Part shown: positions 1 through 7,345 of the stretch, one piece after another
Layout of the letters: every line of letters starts with the position of its first letter
Numbering within the stretch: the stretch's first letter is position 1
Assembly (NCBI GenBank): GCA_905209435.1
Contig: CAJLTE010000042.1
Location: 1 to 24,848 of the forward strand
Direction: 5' to 3'
Origin: an uncultured Blautia sp.
GTDB taxonomy: Bacteria > Bacillota_A > Clostridia > Lachnospirales > Lachnospiraceae
DNA length: 24,848 bases
The notes under the pieces: model-generated
Seen by the model: the letters and a program-made list of their open reading frames with translations, nothing else
What the model was told of the DNA's origin: nothing
The model's database searches: none
Made by a program: the position numbers and the translations under genes

Positions 1-220
1 TATTGGCACCAACGCTCATATCGAAAGGTCCCATTACGCAGATAAAGTAGAGGCCGCATCCGCCAACTGCGTAAATTAATGCTGATTTCATGTAGGTAGC
101 CAGTTTAGCAGGGGAACCGAAAGTAGTTGGTGCAAGTACTTTGAATACTGCCCAGAAAACTACAAGCATAAGAATCAGAATGCCGATTCCATAATACTGG
201 CTTTGTTTGAGTTTCTTCAT
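1..220 (-). CDS. Sugar ABC transporter permease, RbsC-like (partial, N-terminal 73 residues)
   Basis: This is the start of an inner-membrane permease of the ribose/galactose type (BPD_transp_2 family), cut by the window edge. The translation begins MKKLKQSQYYGIGILI and has a first hydrophobic segment at about residues 9-28 and a second at about 46-63. It then runs into PFDMSVGAN, which matches the conserved GxDLSVGS region of RbsC-type permeases. The ATG at 218-220 has AAGGAG 6-11 bases upstream; an ATG two codons earlier sits too close to that site. The gene lies 156 bp behind the substrate-binding protein on the same strand, so the two very likely form one transporter, with the ATPase expected beyond the left edge. 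The sugar carried cannot be read from this fragment. Confidence 0.85.
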   Translation of the reverse strand, partial: MKKLKQSQYYGIGILILMLVVFWAVFKVLAPTTFGSPAKLATYMKSALIYAVGGCGLYFICVMGPFDMSVGAN

Positions 221-244
221 AACCATTCTCCTTATCCATTTCTT

Positions 245-306
245 CGCCCGCCAAAAGCAGGAGGTCAGACACTTTATCAGGTTTGGCCTTTTGCTTCGAG
301 CGGGCG
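245..306 (-). other. Inverted repeat in the leader of the permease gene
   Basis: The arms cgcccgc (245-251) and gcgggcg (300-306) pair perfectly. A further 6-bp pairing (CAAAAG with CTTTTG on the minus strand) lies inside, with a 6-nt bulge. It sits 25 bases upstream of the permease start, so a folded leader may limit permease translation relative to the binding protein. There is no U-tract, so it does not look like a terminator. Confidence 0.4.
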
Positions 307-329
307 CTGATCAAATCCTTTTAATAATT

Positions 330-361
330 CTCCACTGCCTTTTGGAGGAAAGGCAGTGGAG
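330..361 (-). other. Intercistronic hairpin between binding-protein and permease genes
   Basis: A perfect 13-bp stem (ctccactgccttt against aaaggcagtggag) with a 6-base loop lies 16 bases behind the binding-protein stop codon. The minus-strand sequence after it (aattattaaaa) is not a real U-tract. The likely roles are protecting the 3' end of the binding-protein message or partial termination. That arrangement is common where a binding protein must outnumber its permease. Confidence 0.6.
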
Positions 362-376
362 CATGGGATCATCATA

Positions 377-1519
377 TTAGTTGCTGTGACGGGAAATAAC
401 GTCGTCGATAGAAAGTGATGTTGCAGCTTTGTTCAGATCGTCGAAGCTGTATCCAGCTAATTCAACGAGTTCTTCATCTGTATATGGATCATCATCTACA
501 AAGTATTTCTTGTAGTTGTTATAGTCTTCGGAAGAAGATACATACAGATATGGGAACTGGATTTCGTATCCGAAGGATCCTTCATCTTTTACATAGTTGC
601 CTTTGATTGCGTTATATGTGATAAGGAATGCATATAACGGGTCGCAGAAGTGTCCGCCTGATTCAGCAAACATTCCGCCTGATTCAAGCTGCTCGCCAAG
701 GTCATCAAGGAAGTCTGTGGAAACAACGTCGATCTTTCCTGTAAGTCCTTCGTTTGCCAGAGCACCGATGGAACCAACAAGTGGGTCACCGCCGCCACCT
801 GCAACGATCAGAGCGTCCATATCAGGGTTGGAGTTGTAAAGGGAAAGAGCTGCTGCTGCACCTTCTTCGGAAGATGTGTTAGCATATACAGGCTCTGTGA
901 TTGTTGCCTGATCATCAGGATTAGCTTCGTTCCATTCGTCAACTGCCTGTTTGTAACCTGTCCATCTCTGCTGGAATGTAGCATCACCAACTGTCCATGC
1001 CTCAAGGCCGATGTTTCTGTCACCGTTCTCAAGAAGCAGGTTAACCAGTGTATATCCGTTTGTTACTTCGTCTTCATGAACTGCACCAAGATAATACTGT
1101 GAGTTGCATGCTGTCTGATATACTTCAGGGCTGTTCTCTTCGGAGATGATACGGTAGAACTGTGTAAGGTAAACCTGGTTTGCATCGCAGGTCTGGATTG
1201 CAGATGTCATTTCAGAGTCTGCTGAGTTACAGATTACGATACCGTTACATCCTGCTGCACAAAGCTGCTCAACAGAAGCTGTAACCTGCTCAGATACATG
1301 TCCCTGGTCAACATACATTACATTAACACCAAGAGCATCAGCTGCTTTGTCAATGATTTTTTTACTCTGGCTTCCAAGTACGTCTGTGGAGCTCCAGATT
1401 GATACGCCGATTGTGATGTCGTCATCGGCTGCCTGTGCTGTAACTGCACCTGCCGGTAAAGAACCAACCATTGCTGCTGTTGCTGCGATAGCGACTGCTT
1501 TTCTCATTCTTTTTTTCAT
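377..1519 (-). CDS. Sugar ABC transporter substrate-binding protein (periplasmic-binding type 1 fold)
   Basis: A 380-residue exported sugar-binding protein of the RbsB/YtfQ type (Peripla_BP_4). A basic N-terminus (MKKRMRK) and a hydrophobic stretch end at VTAQA-ADDD, a type I signal peptidase site. There is no lipobox cysteine, which is unusual for a Gram-positive binding protein. The mature part starts with the beta strand ITIGVSIWSSTD typical of the fold. It continues with NGIVICNSAD, a region equivalent to the RNP motif of RbsB, and a hinge-side DVVSTDF segment. The start at 1519 has AAGGAGGG at the right distance. The gene follows a two-component pair and precedes an RbsC-like permease. 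A promoter with a perfect -10 but a poor -35 precedes it, which suggests it is activated by the adjacent response regulator. The ligand is unknown; a hexose such as galactose is plausible given galK upstream. Confidence 0.88.
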   Translation of the reverse strand: MKKRMRKAVAIAATAAMVGSLPAGAVTAQAADDDITIGVSIWSSTDVLGSQSKKIIDKAADALGVNVMYVDQGHVSEQVTASVEQLCAAGCNGIVICNSADSEMTSAIQTCDANQVYLTQFYRIISEENSPEVYQTACNSQYYLGAVHEDEVTNGYTLVNLLLENGDRNIGLEAWTVGDATFQQRWTGYKQAVDEWNEANPDDQATITEPVYANTSSEEGAAAALSLYNSNPDMDALIVAGGGGDPLVGSIGALANEGLTGKIDVVSTDFLDDLGEQLESGGMFAESGGHFCDPLYAFLITYNAIKGNYVKDEGSFGYEIQFPYLYVSSSEDYNNYKKYFVDDDPYTDEELVELAGYSFDDLNKAATSLSIDDVISRHSN

Positions 1520-1561
1520 GTTGTAAAACCCTCCTTGAAAAATTTGGTTTTTGATTTTTGT

Positions 1562-1593
1562 GAACGGAAGTTTTTGTTCCGAGCTTTCCGTTC
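1562..1593 (-). other. 5'-end stem-loop of the binding-protein mRNA
   Basis: gaacggaag (1562-1570) pairs with ctttccgttc (1584-1593) with one bulged base. The predicted transcription start is near 1594, so the hairpin would be at the extreme 5' end of the message. This placement is typical of stems that protect highly expressed transcripts. Confidence 0.45.
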
Positions 1594-1600
1594 CTCTGTG

Positions 1601-1629
1601 ATTATATTAAACCATATTTAGGCTTTGGG
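1601..1629 (-). promoter_or_regulatory. Promoter of the binding-protein/permease operon
   Basis: On the minus strand a consensus -10 TATAAT (1601-1606) is preceded at 17 bases by cccaaa (1624-1629), which does not resemble TTGACA. A perfect -10 with a missing -35 is the usual form of an activator-dependent promoter. Tandem repeats further upstream (1689-1720) are candidate activator sites. Confidence 0.6.
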
Positions 1630-1688
1630 CAGTTAGGACATATTTGGAAAATTTTGTTGCACATTCTTGACCAGTTTGTATATGAAAA

Positions 1689-1720
1689 TTGGACAAAATG
1701 TGAACAAGTTGTACAAAATG
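1689..1720 (-). promoter_or_regulatory. Tandem direct repeat, candidate YesN/AraC operator
   Basis: ttggacaaaatg (1689-1700) and ttgtacaaaatg (1709-1720) match at 11 of 12 positions and start 20 bp apart, about two helical turns. AraC-family activators bind such same-face direct repeats. They lie about 95-125 bp upstream of the predicted start, so another more proximal site may exist; only a degenerate resemblance (taggacatat near 1634) is seen. Confidence 0.5.
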
Positions 1721-1806
1721 ACAGTAACTTGTATGGTCTGTTTCTTTATATATTGTCATTCAGCTACACGCTGAACCTCAATAACCACCAGCGGCAGATA
1801 AAAAGC

Positions 1807-1851
1807 AAGCCCTCTGTATAGTTTCAACGTCAACCACTATACAAAGGGCTT
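1807..1851 (-). terminator. Rho-independent terminator behind the response regulator gene
   Basis: Two 16-base arms (1807-1822 and 1836-1851) pair with one mismatch. Read on the minus strand, the stem is followed by GCTTTTTATC. It lies about 110 bases behind the response regulator stop codon and upstream of the binding-protein promoter, so it separates the regulatory genes from the transport genes. Confidence 0.75.
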
Positions 1852-1961
1852 ACTCTCAGGCTGTTGTTCTCTTTATCCTCAATAATCTGCTCAGTTCTGT
1901 CTGAGTTTCTTCTATATTAATTATGTTATGAGCATCCAAATACCATATGTGTCTGCCGGAA

Positions 1962-3587
1962 TTACTGTGCAAGGTTATTCCGATATTCTCTCGGACTACA
2001 TCCCATTTTCTTTCGAAATACCCTGCTGAAATAATTATAATCGTCATAACCGACCAGAAATGAGATAGTCTCCAGTTTCTTATCCTGGTCTTTCATAAGC
2101 TCTGCTGCTTTTTCCATACGGATCCTGGTAAGGAATGCAATGATGGTCTCACCATATTTCTGGCTGAAAATCCTGGAAAGATAGCTTGCATCCATATGAT
2201 ACTGCTCTGCCAGGGCTGTAAGCGTGATATTTTCATGATAAGAGCGCTCAATATATCTGTGGATCTGCTCTACCTGCTGCATGATAGAGCTGGAATCAGA
2301 ACTCTTATCTTCTCCGCTCTCCCACAAACTGTCCAGTAGAATCTTTAACGAAGCAAACAGAGATGGTGCATTAAGACACTTCATATAATAATCAATATTA
2401 TCCATGGCTTCCTCTGCCTGCGCAGTAAGCTCCGGACATTTCTCCTGTACATAGCGGTACAGGATTCCTGTGATCCTGCCTGCATACTGTTTTACATCCA
2501 GATAGCTCCAGCTGCCATTGTCACAATGTCTGAAATCACATGTTTTGAAGATCAGTTTCTCTGTCTCTGCTTTCTGTCCTGTCAGCAGCAGATGATACAA
2601 TTCTGTCTCCATATGAGCAGGTGCCAGTTTTCCAATTGTCTGAATTTCACCATTATTCTTTTCCTCCGGGCATGACAGAATGCAATGATTCCGGCTGAAC
2701 GGACGTGTAACCAGCGCAGCAACCAGTTCTCTGTAAATCGTTCCGATATCATCCAGAGAACTTGTCTGTTCATGAAGAACAACTGAAACCGGACCATATT
2801 CCTGCAGCGGAAACTCTTTGAGAATGTTTTCCGCAAGTGATTTGAGCGCCTTTGCATCTGCAGTCTCTACGATCAGGAACTCACTCATCTTATTACTGTT
2901 ATTAAAAATAATCGGATTTTCTGCAGAGCCAGTCAGTTCTTTCAATCTGGATTTAATATTCCATGACATCTGTAAGTTATCATGATCAAACCGCTCTGCA
3001 ATTTCCGTAATATTATAAAATTTCACCATCAGAGTCGCAACCTCTGAAAATGTACTGGTGCTGGATATATGAGTCTGAGATGCAGACTGTCCATACAGTT
3101 TTCCGGAAAGTAATGCAGAATATTCACTGTCTTCCAGGAATGAAGAAAGCTTATGTTCCTGAATCCTGCTGGTTTCATCCTGACGTTTCGCATTTTCTCT
3201 CTCTTCCAGAACTCCCAGAGCTTTCGTAAGGACCTTGACCAGTTCTTCTTTTCCTACAGGTTTCAGAAGATAATCCAGACCGCCGGATACAAATACACCT
3301 TTTACTTTATCAAAATCATCATAACCGCTGATCGCTATGGTAATGATATCAGGATATTCTTTCTGAAGACGCTCCAGTAACTCCAGGCCACTCAGAAATG
3401 GCATATTGATATCTGTAAGAATAATGTCCGGTTTTTCTTCCGGTATCCGCTCCAATACCTCTTCGCCATCGCAGACAGGTTCCAGAAATTCCAGCGAATA
3501 TTCTTCCCATGGAATCAGGCTTCTGATATTTTCGCGGCTCCAGAATTCATCGTCTGCTGCAAGAACTTTATATTTCATAGATTTCAA
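1962..3587 (-). CDS. YesN-type response regulator (receiver + AraC DNA-binding domain)
   Basis: A 541-residue transcription factor. The receiver covers about residues 6-125, with acidic residues D12/D13, phospho-acceptor D59 (ILTDINMP), S87 and K109 (YLLKPVG). A middle region of about 300 residues has no recognised motif. The last 105 residues form two helix-turn-helix units (LTALAEQYHMDASYLSRIF and ISFLVGYDDYNYFSRVFRKKMGCSPREYR). I chose the TTG at 3585-3587 because AGGAGG (3596-3601) is 8 bases upstream; the first ATG is three codons inside and 17 bases from that site. The gene starts 82 bp behind its sensor kinase. It probably activates the binding-protein operon downstream, by analogy with other YesN-type regulators next to sugar transporters. 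Confidence 0.9.
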   Translation of the reverse strand: MKSMKYKVLAADDEFWSRENIRSLIPWEEYSLEFLEPVCDGEEVLERIPEEKPDIILTDINMPFLSGLELLERLQKEYPDIITIAISGYDDFDKVKGVFVSGGLDYLLKPVGKEELVKVLTKALGVLEERENAKRQDETSRIQEHKLSSFLEDSEYSALLSGKLYGQSASQTHISSTSTFSEVATLMVKFYNITEIAERFDHDNLQMSWNIKSRLKELTGSAENPIIFNNSNKMSEFLIVETADAKALKSLAENILKEFPLQEYGPVSVVLHEQTSSLDDIGTIYRELVAALVTRPFSRNHCILSCPEEKNNGEIQTIGKLAPAHMETELYHLLLTGQKAETEKLIFKTCDFRHCDNGSWSYLDVKQYAGRITGILYRYVQEKCPELTAQAEEAMDNIDYYMKCLNAPSLFASLKILLDSLWESGEDKSSDSSSIMQQVEQIHRYIERSYHENITLTALAEQYHMDASYLSRIFSQKYGETIIAFLTRIRMEKAAELMKDQDKKLETISFLVGYDDYNYFSRVFRKKMGCSPREYRNNLAQ

Positions 3588-3669
3588 TGATATTTCCTCC
3601 TGTTTCTATCATCTGTTATCTCTATTTACTTCATAGTTTCAGAAATGTAACATACCGTTCTCCCCAGAC

Positions 3670-5484
3670 TCATTCTGCACCATTGTCAGAATGTTCGGTA
3701 TCATTTTCCGAAACCGCCGGAACTGTGATCGTTACTGTTGTTCCCTCTCCTACGGTACTTTCAATATGAAGTCCATATTCTTTTCCAAAAAGTTTCTTCA
3801 AACGTGCATTCACATTAAGGATTCCAATGGAAACACCGGTTTCCACACGTTTCATATCATTCTGTTCAAGCAGACGGTTCATAGCTTCCGCATCCATTCC
3901 TGCTCCGTTATCCCGGACTGTGATCACCAGATTCTCACCAACATGTTCCGAACGAATCAGCAGCTTTTTGTCCTTGCGGCGCACATTTCTGAGACCATGT
4001 GTCAGAGCATTCTCCACAACCGGCTGAATACAGATCCGCGGCATCGGATCCTGAAGTGTATCACTGTCTATCTGATAATCATAAGCAACCGCGGAGCCGT
4101 TTCTTACATCCATAACATAGAGGTAATTTCTCACATGCGCCATTTCATTCTGCAGGGTTGAAAGTTCATCTGTCATATTCAGACTGTATCGGAAAATTGC
4201 TGACAGTGAACGGCACATTCCACTTACCAGCGGACAGTTCTGCGCATTTGCAATACCGCTCATAGTATCAAGCGTATTATAAAGAAAATGCGGGTTGATC
4301 TGCGCCTGAAGCATTTTGTATTCTGTACGCTCTACCAGCATTTTGTGCTGAAGTTCCTCCTGTGCCATAACTTCCATACGGTCAAGCATTTCGTTAAATT
4401 CCGTTCCAAGAGTAGTCAGTTCCTGAGACCATCCAACCGGCTGAACACGAAGCTGCGTTTCTCCATTCTTAATCCGTGTGATCGTACTGCTCATCTCTTC
4501 TACAGGTTTTGTCATCCACTGTGATACAAACAATACGAGTACCATAATCGCAAAGATCATAGCAGCCATTATAATAAGAAGAGTTCGGATCAAAGCTTTC
4601 TGTGCTGCTGTAAGAAGGGACTGGGAAACCAACACAAATGCTTCCAGATTATAATTCTCCTGCGAAACCTGAATCAGGTAGTTTCCATCATATTCCTGTT
4701 CCAGTTTATTGGATTCATAATAGTCTTCCACTACTTTTGCAAGCTGTTTCTGAATTCTTCGCTGACTCTCTGATGCCTGTCCTGTCATTGCGATCACCTG
4801 ATCATTTAACGGCTGAAGCCACAGGCAGACCTGTTCTACATCCACATATTTGGACATGATCGATGTAAAAGCTGCACTATTGATGTCACAGATAAGATAT
4901 CCCAGACTGCTGCGGTCCGCATCATAATTATGAAGTTTCAGTACCAGCCGGACAATATCCTTCTTTGCTTCATTATTGTGATATCCGGAAATCATCAGAT
5001 CTGTACGATCTCCATGTACATAGTCATAAACACGATCTGAATTATCATTGTAATCCGATTTATAGATGTCTTTGGGATATGTAACAGAATTATATCGGTA
5101 GCTGCTGACCAGGTTATCCTTTGTATCATAAAGATACAGCGCAAGAAGCTGATCCTCTTTTGTAAAACGCTTTCTTGCAAAATACCAGCTTCTCCAGTAA
5201 TAATTTTTCAGGCTGGAACTGTTTTCCGCTGCATCACGCATATCATTTATAAGATCCTGCTCACTGTAGATCGTAAGCATTTCTCCCCGTACTGTATGAA
5301 TAAAATTAGACAGATCTGTCTGCATTTTATTTAATGATATTTCATGATCAGATATACTCTCTGCCCGTATCTGCCTGCGCAGTGACTGGTGAAAAAGAAA
5401 AGTCTGCAGCAACAGGGCAAATACCACACTGCTGATGCATAAAACAAGCAGAGCATTCCGCATCGTCCATTTATTATGTTTCAT
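3670..5484 (-). CDS. YesM-type sensor histidine kinase
   Basis: A 604-residue membrane sensor kinase of the LytS/YesM class. Transmembrane helix 1 (about 10-31) and helix 2 (about 298-321) flank an extracytoplasmic sensor of about 265 residues. HAMP covers about 322-375. The His_kinase block reads QAQINPHFLYNTLD with phospho-acceptor H399. The ATPase domain shows an N box (VVENALTHG, E491/N492), DNGAGM at 525-530 and a GIGILNVNARL G2 box. The start has GAGGGG 9 bases upstream. It lies behind a terminator that ends the galK unit and immediately before the response regulator, its obvious partner. The sensed ligand, possibly a sugar or a sugar-loaded binding protein, is inference. Confidence 0.92.
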   Translation of the reverse strand: MKHNKWTMRNALLVLCISSVVFALLLQTFLFHQSLRRQIRAESISDHEISLNKMQTDLSNFIHTVRGEMLTIYSEQDLINDMRDAAENSSSLKNYYWRSWYFARKRFTKEDQLLALYLYDTKDNLVSSYRYNSVTYPKDIYKSDYNDNSDRVYDYVHGDRTDLMISGYHNNEAKKDIVRLVLKLHNYDADRSSLGYLICDINSAAFTSIMSKYVDVEQVCLWLQPLNDQVIAMTGQASESQRRIQKQLAKVVEDYYESNKLEQEYDGNYLIQVSQENYNLEAFVLVSQSLLTAAQKALIRTLLIIMAAMIFAIMVLVLFVSQWMTKPVEEMSSTITRIKNGETQLRVQPVGWSQELTTLGTEFNEMLDRMEVMAQEELQHKMLVERTEYKMLQAQINPHFLYNTLDTMSGIANAQNCPLVSGMCRSLSAIFRYSLNMTDELSTLQNEMAHVRNYLYVMDVRNGSAVAYDYQIDSDTLQDPMPRICIQPVVENALTHGLRNVRRKDKKLLIRSEHVGENLVITVRDNGAGMDAEAMNRLLEQNDMKRVETGVSIGILNVNARLKKLFGKEYGLHIESTVGEGTTVTITVPAVSENDTEHSDNGAE

Positions 5485-5542
5485 CTATCGTATCCCCTCA
5501 AAATATAACACTGATATTTCAGCCGAATACTCCGGCAACATT

Positions 5543-5554
5543 ATTATAATTATA
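5543..5554 (-). promoter_or_regulatory. Overlapping -10 boxes upstream of the sensor kinase gene
   Basis: Two back-to-back TATAAT hexamers on the minus strand (5549-5554 and 5543-5548) lie about 60 bp upstream of the kinase start and just behind the galK terminator. No convincing -35 is seen at standard spacing (TTCAAC is 15 bases upstream of the first). The placement supports an independent start for the kinase-regulator unit. Confidence 0.35.
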
Positions 5555-5591
5555 ATACATAAATTTTGTGTTGAAAAGAAAAAACAAGAAA

Positions 5592-5623
5592 GCAGCGGAA
5601 GTATACACTATACTTTCCGCTGC
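5592..5623 (-). terminator. Terminator of the galK unit
   Basis: gcagcggaagtata (5592-5605) and tatactttccgctgc (5609-5623) form a strong stem with a 3-base loop and one bulge. On the minus strand it is followed by TTTCTTGTTTTTTC. It ends transcription from galK and the small ORF and insulates the sensor kinase gene. Confidence 0.85.
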
Positions 5624-5663
5624 CTTTTACTCTGAACTCTTAATAATTATACCCCTTTAATAG

Positions 5664-5738
5664 TTACTGTTCACACACCACTGTCCCGCGAGGTGTTTTG
5701 GCATGAATATGCCAAAATCCCTGATCTGCCTTATGCAT
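5664..5738 (-). CDS. Candidate 24-residue small protein behind galK
   Basis: A short frame on the galK strand starts at the ATG at 5736-5738, with GGAGG (5744-5748) 5 bases upstream, and ends with TAA at 5664-5666. The product reads MHKADQGFWHIHAKTPRGTV followed by VCEQ. It begins 18 bases behind the galK stop and lies before the galK terminator, so it would be co-transcribed. Its middle codons (FWHIHAK) are written by a 9-bp palindrome, ttttggcat/atgccaaaa (5696-5717), so the conserved feature may be an RNA hairpin or a repeat rather than a protein. I do not recognise a family and assign no function. Confidence 0.4.
   Translation of the reverse strand: MHKADQGFWHIHAKTPRGTVVCEQ
5696..5717. 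repeat. 9-bp inverted repeat inside the small ORF
   Basis: ttttggcat (5696-5704) and atgccaaaa (5709-5717) are exact inverted copies around a 4-base loop. There is no U-tract after it in either direction, so it is not a terminator. It could be a hairpin in the galK 3' region or a protein-binding site. Confidence 0.5.
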
Positions 5739-5756
5739 GTAATCCTCCGATACCGA

Positions 5757-6995
5757 TTACAGTTCAATATGTACCGCACCAACTGCACGAATATTCATTG
5801 GATATACATTTTCTTTTCCTGCAAATTCAGAAATATAGGATACATAGTTCTCTGTCTCTTCTTCCGGTACTACGCACATGATAACACCTGCAAATCCGCC
5901 GCCATGGATACGGCAGACACCTTTGCCAAGTTTCTCAAGGAAGAGATCTGTAAGTGCAAGTGCAACAGAAATTTTCTGCTCTGTAAATGCTTTGATCGGA
6001 TAGCAGTTCTGGAGTAATTCCCAGGAAGATTTTCCGGATTCACTGATGAGTTTTAATACAGTTGCTCCATCTTTTTCCTCAACAGCTTTGGCTGTTTTCT
6101 CTACACGTTCATTCTCTTTAAAGAAATGAATTGCTCTTAAAAGTGCTCTGTCGTTTGTGATCTCAGACATATGTGCCAGTACATCTTCCAGAGTTGTCTC
6201 ACAGAGAAGTTCGGCTCCTGCTGCTTTCGCTGCTTCTCTCATTTCCATTGGAATTTCGGAGTATTCCTGGCTTAAGTCAGCATGTCCTTTTCCTGTATTT
6301 ACGATTACAAGATGATGGTTATAATCGTGGAAAGAGAAGTTTACTTTCTCATATTTCGGGTTCTCCTTGTCAGAAAAGTCAAGAAGAATCGGTCCACCAA
6401 CAGCACATGCAAGCTGATCCATTAATCCAGAAGCCTTCAGCCAGTATACGTTCTCAGCATACTGTCCTGCTTTTGCGTAATCAATATATGTCATTACACC
6501 ATCATTGAAGAAATAGTTAATAATGGAACATACAAGCATTTCAAAAGATGCAGAAGAACTTACACCTGCTGCACGGATTACATTAGTTGTAACATAAGCA
6601 TCAAATCCAGCTGCCTTAAAACCAAATTTCTGGATTGCCTCTACCATACCAGCTACCAGAGATACAGTTCCCTGAGCTTTTGGAACACTGGAAAGTTTCT
6701 CAATGTCTACAACAACTTCTTTGTCATATCCTTCGCTTGTGATACGGATGATACTGCTGTTGTTCGGGCATGCTGCACCAATAGTATCCATATCAATGCT
6801 GGCTGCCAGTACACGTCCACCATTGTGATCTGTATGATTTCCAATGATCTCGGTTCTTCCCGGTGCTGTGAAGAATTCTGCTGTATCGTGATGGTAAATT
6901 TCTGCGAAGTGATCAGCTACTGACTGAAAACGTGCTGCTGATTTCTCTGCTTCTCCGTAAATACGTGTTAATTCATTTTTATTTGGAATATTCAT
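5757..6995 (-). CDS. galK: Galactokinase-family GHMP kinase
   Basis: A 412-residue cytoplasmic sugar kinase of the GHMP family; GalK converts galactose and ATP to galactose 1-phosphate, the first Leloir step. The N-terminal signature is APGRTEIIGNHTDHNGG (about 44-60), the ATP-binding motif GVSSSASFEML (about 144-154), the catalytic aspartate lies in GLMDQLACAVGG, and the C-terminal GHMP motif is IHGGGFAGVIMC. The length is normal. In the galactose signature the usual GEHTDY reads GNHTDH, so the glutamate that normally contacts the sugar is asparagine. I have a memory of similar variants in other Firmicutes but cannot confirm it. GGAGG lies 9 bases before the ATG. The gene is divergent from an AraC regulator and followed by a possible small ORF and a terminator. 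Another sugar substrate is possible. Confidence 0.85.
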   Translation of the reverse strand: MNIPNKNELTRIYGEAEKSAARFQSVADHFAEIYHHDTAEFFTAPGRTEIIGNHTDHNGGRVLAASIDMDTIGAACPNNSSIIRITSEGYDKEVVVDIEKLSSVPKAQGTVSLVAGMVEAIQKFGFKAAGFDAYVTTNVIRAAGVSSSASFEMLVCSIINYFFNDGVMTYIDYAKAGQYAENVYWLKASGLMDQLACAVGGPILLDFSDKENPKYEKVNFSFHDYNHHLVIVNTGKGHADLSQEYSEIPMEMREAAKAAGAELLCETTLEDVLAHMSEITNDRALLRAIHFFKENERVEKTAKAVEEKDGATVLKLISESGKSSWELLQNCYPIKAFTEQKISVALALTDLFLEKLGKGVCRIHGGGFAGVIMCVVPEEETENYVSYISEFAGKENVYPMNIRAVGAVHIEL

Positions 6996-7025
6996 TGTAA
7001 AAATCCTCCGTTGCTTTCTCCGCTC

Positions 7026-7065
7026 CGGCCGCTGTGCAGTGGCAGTGCATAGAATTCAGCGGCCG
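7026..7065 (-). other. Leader hairpin upstream of galK
   Basis: cggccgctg (7026-7034) and cagcggccg (7057-7065) are perfect 9-bp inverted copies, GC-rich against an AT-rich surround. They lie about 18 bases upstream of the galK ribosome-binding site. Without a U-tract it is either a leader structure affecting galK expression or a regulator site. The rest of the 350-bp stretch between galK and the AraC gene holds the promoters described next and nothing else I can identify. Confidence 0.5.
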
Positions 7066-7129
7066 ACGGGAATATGTGTATGAAAGTTTGGGAGCAGCCT
7101 TATTCCGGCTACACTCTTAAGATTCAGTA

Positions 7130-7135
7130 TACTCC
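7130..7135 (-). promoter_or_regulatory. Possible galK -10 element
   Basis: TATACT on the minus strand (plus-strand agtata near 7127-7135) lies about 135 bp upstream of the galK start and the leader hairpin. No -35 of recognisable form is found 16-18 bases further upstream. An activator, possibly the divergent AraC protein, would be needed. The exact position is tentative. Confidence 0.25.
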
Positions 7136-7183
7136 GGCATAACGGAAAAATCCTTGATAATCTGGGGAGAAAATAGTAAAATC

Positions 7184-7212
7184 TTGCGTTTATTTCCGTA
7201 TAAGTGTACAAT
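7184..7212 (+). promoter_or_regulatory. Promoter of the divergent AraC regulator
   Basis: TTGCGT (7184-7189), a 17-base spacer and TACAAT (7207-7212) form a good vegetative promoter. It predicts a start near 7219 and a leader of about 127 bases. The AraC gene would thus be expressed constitutively at some level, consistent with a sensor regulator. Confidence 0.6.
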
Positions 7213-7345
7213 ATACTTATTATCAGTCACTGTTTATCCATGAGCAGCCGTATGCTCTGTGATGCACAGAATTGATTCAATCGGTTGATATTTTCAATAC
7301 TCGTAAAAACGGTCAGGCGAATAAAAATAACAGGAGGACATCATA

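Noticed and set aside
105..314. Minus-strand 69-codon frame at the left edge
   Set aside because: It overlaps the permease start in another frame; only the permease frame has a ribosome-binding site and a family match.
1689..1720. Tandem repeat considered as a CRISPR fragment
   Set aside because: Only two 12-bp copies with an 8-bp gap, no cas genes; operator layout fits better.
1856..2047. Small minus-strand frame overlapping the 3' end of the response regulator
   Set aside because: It overlaps the AraC domain in another frame and lacks a ribosome-binding site; a terminator follows.
5757..6995. Catabolite-repression (cre) site TGAAAACG within galK
   Set aside because: Only half of the consensus matches and it lies deep in coding sequence.
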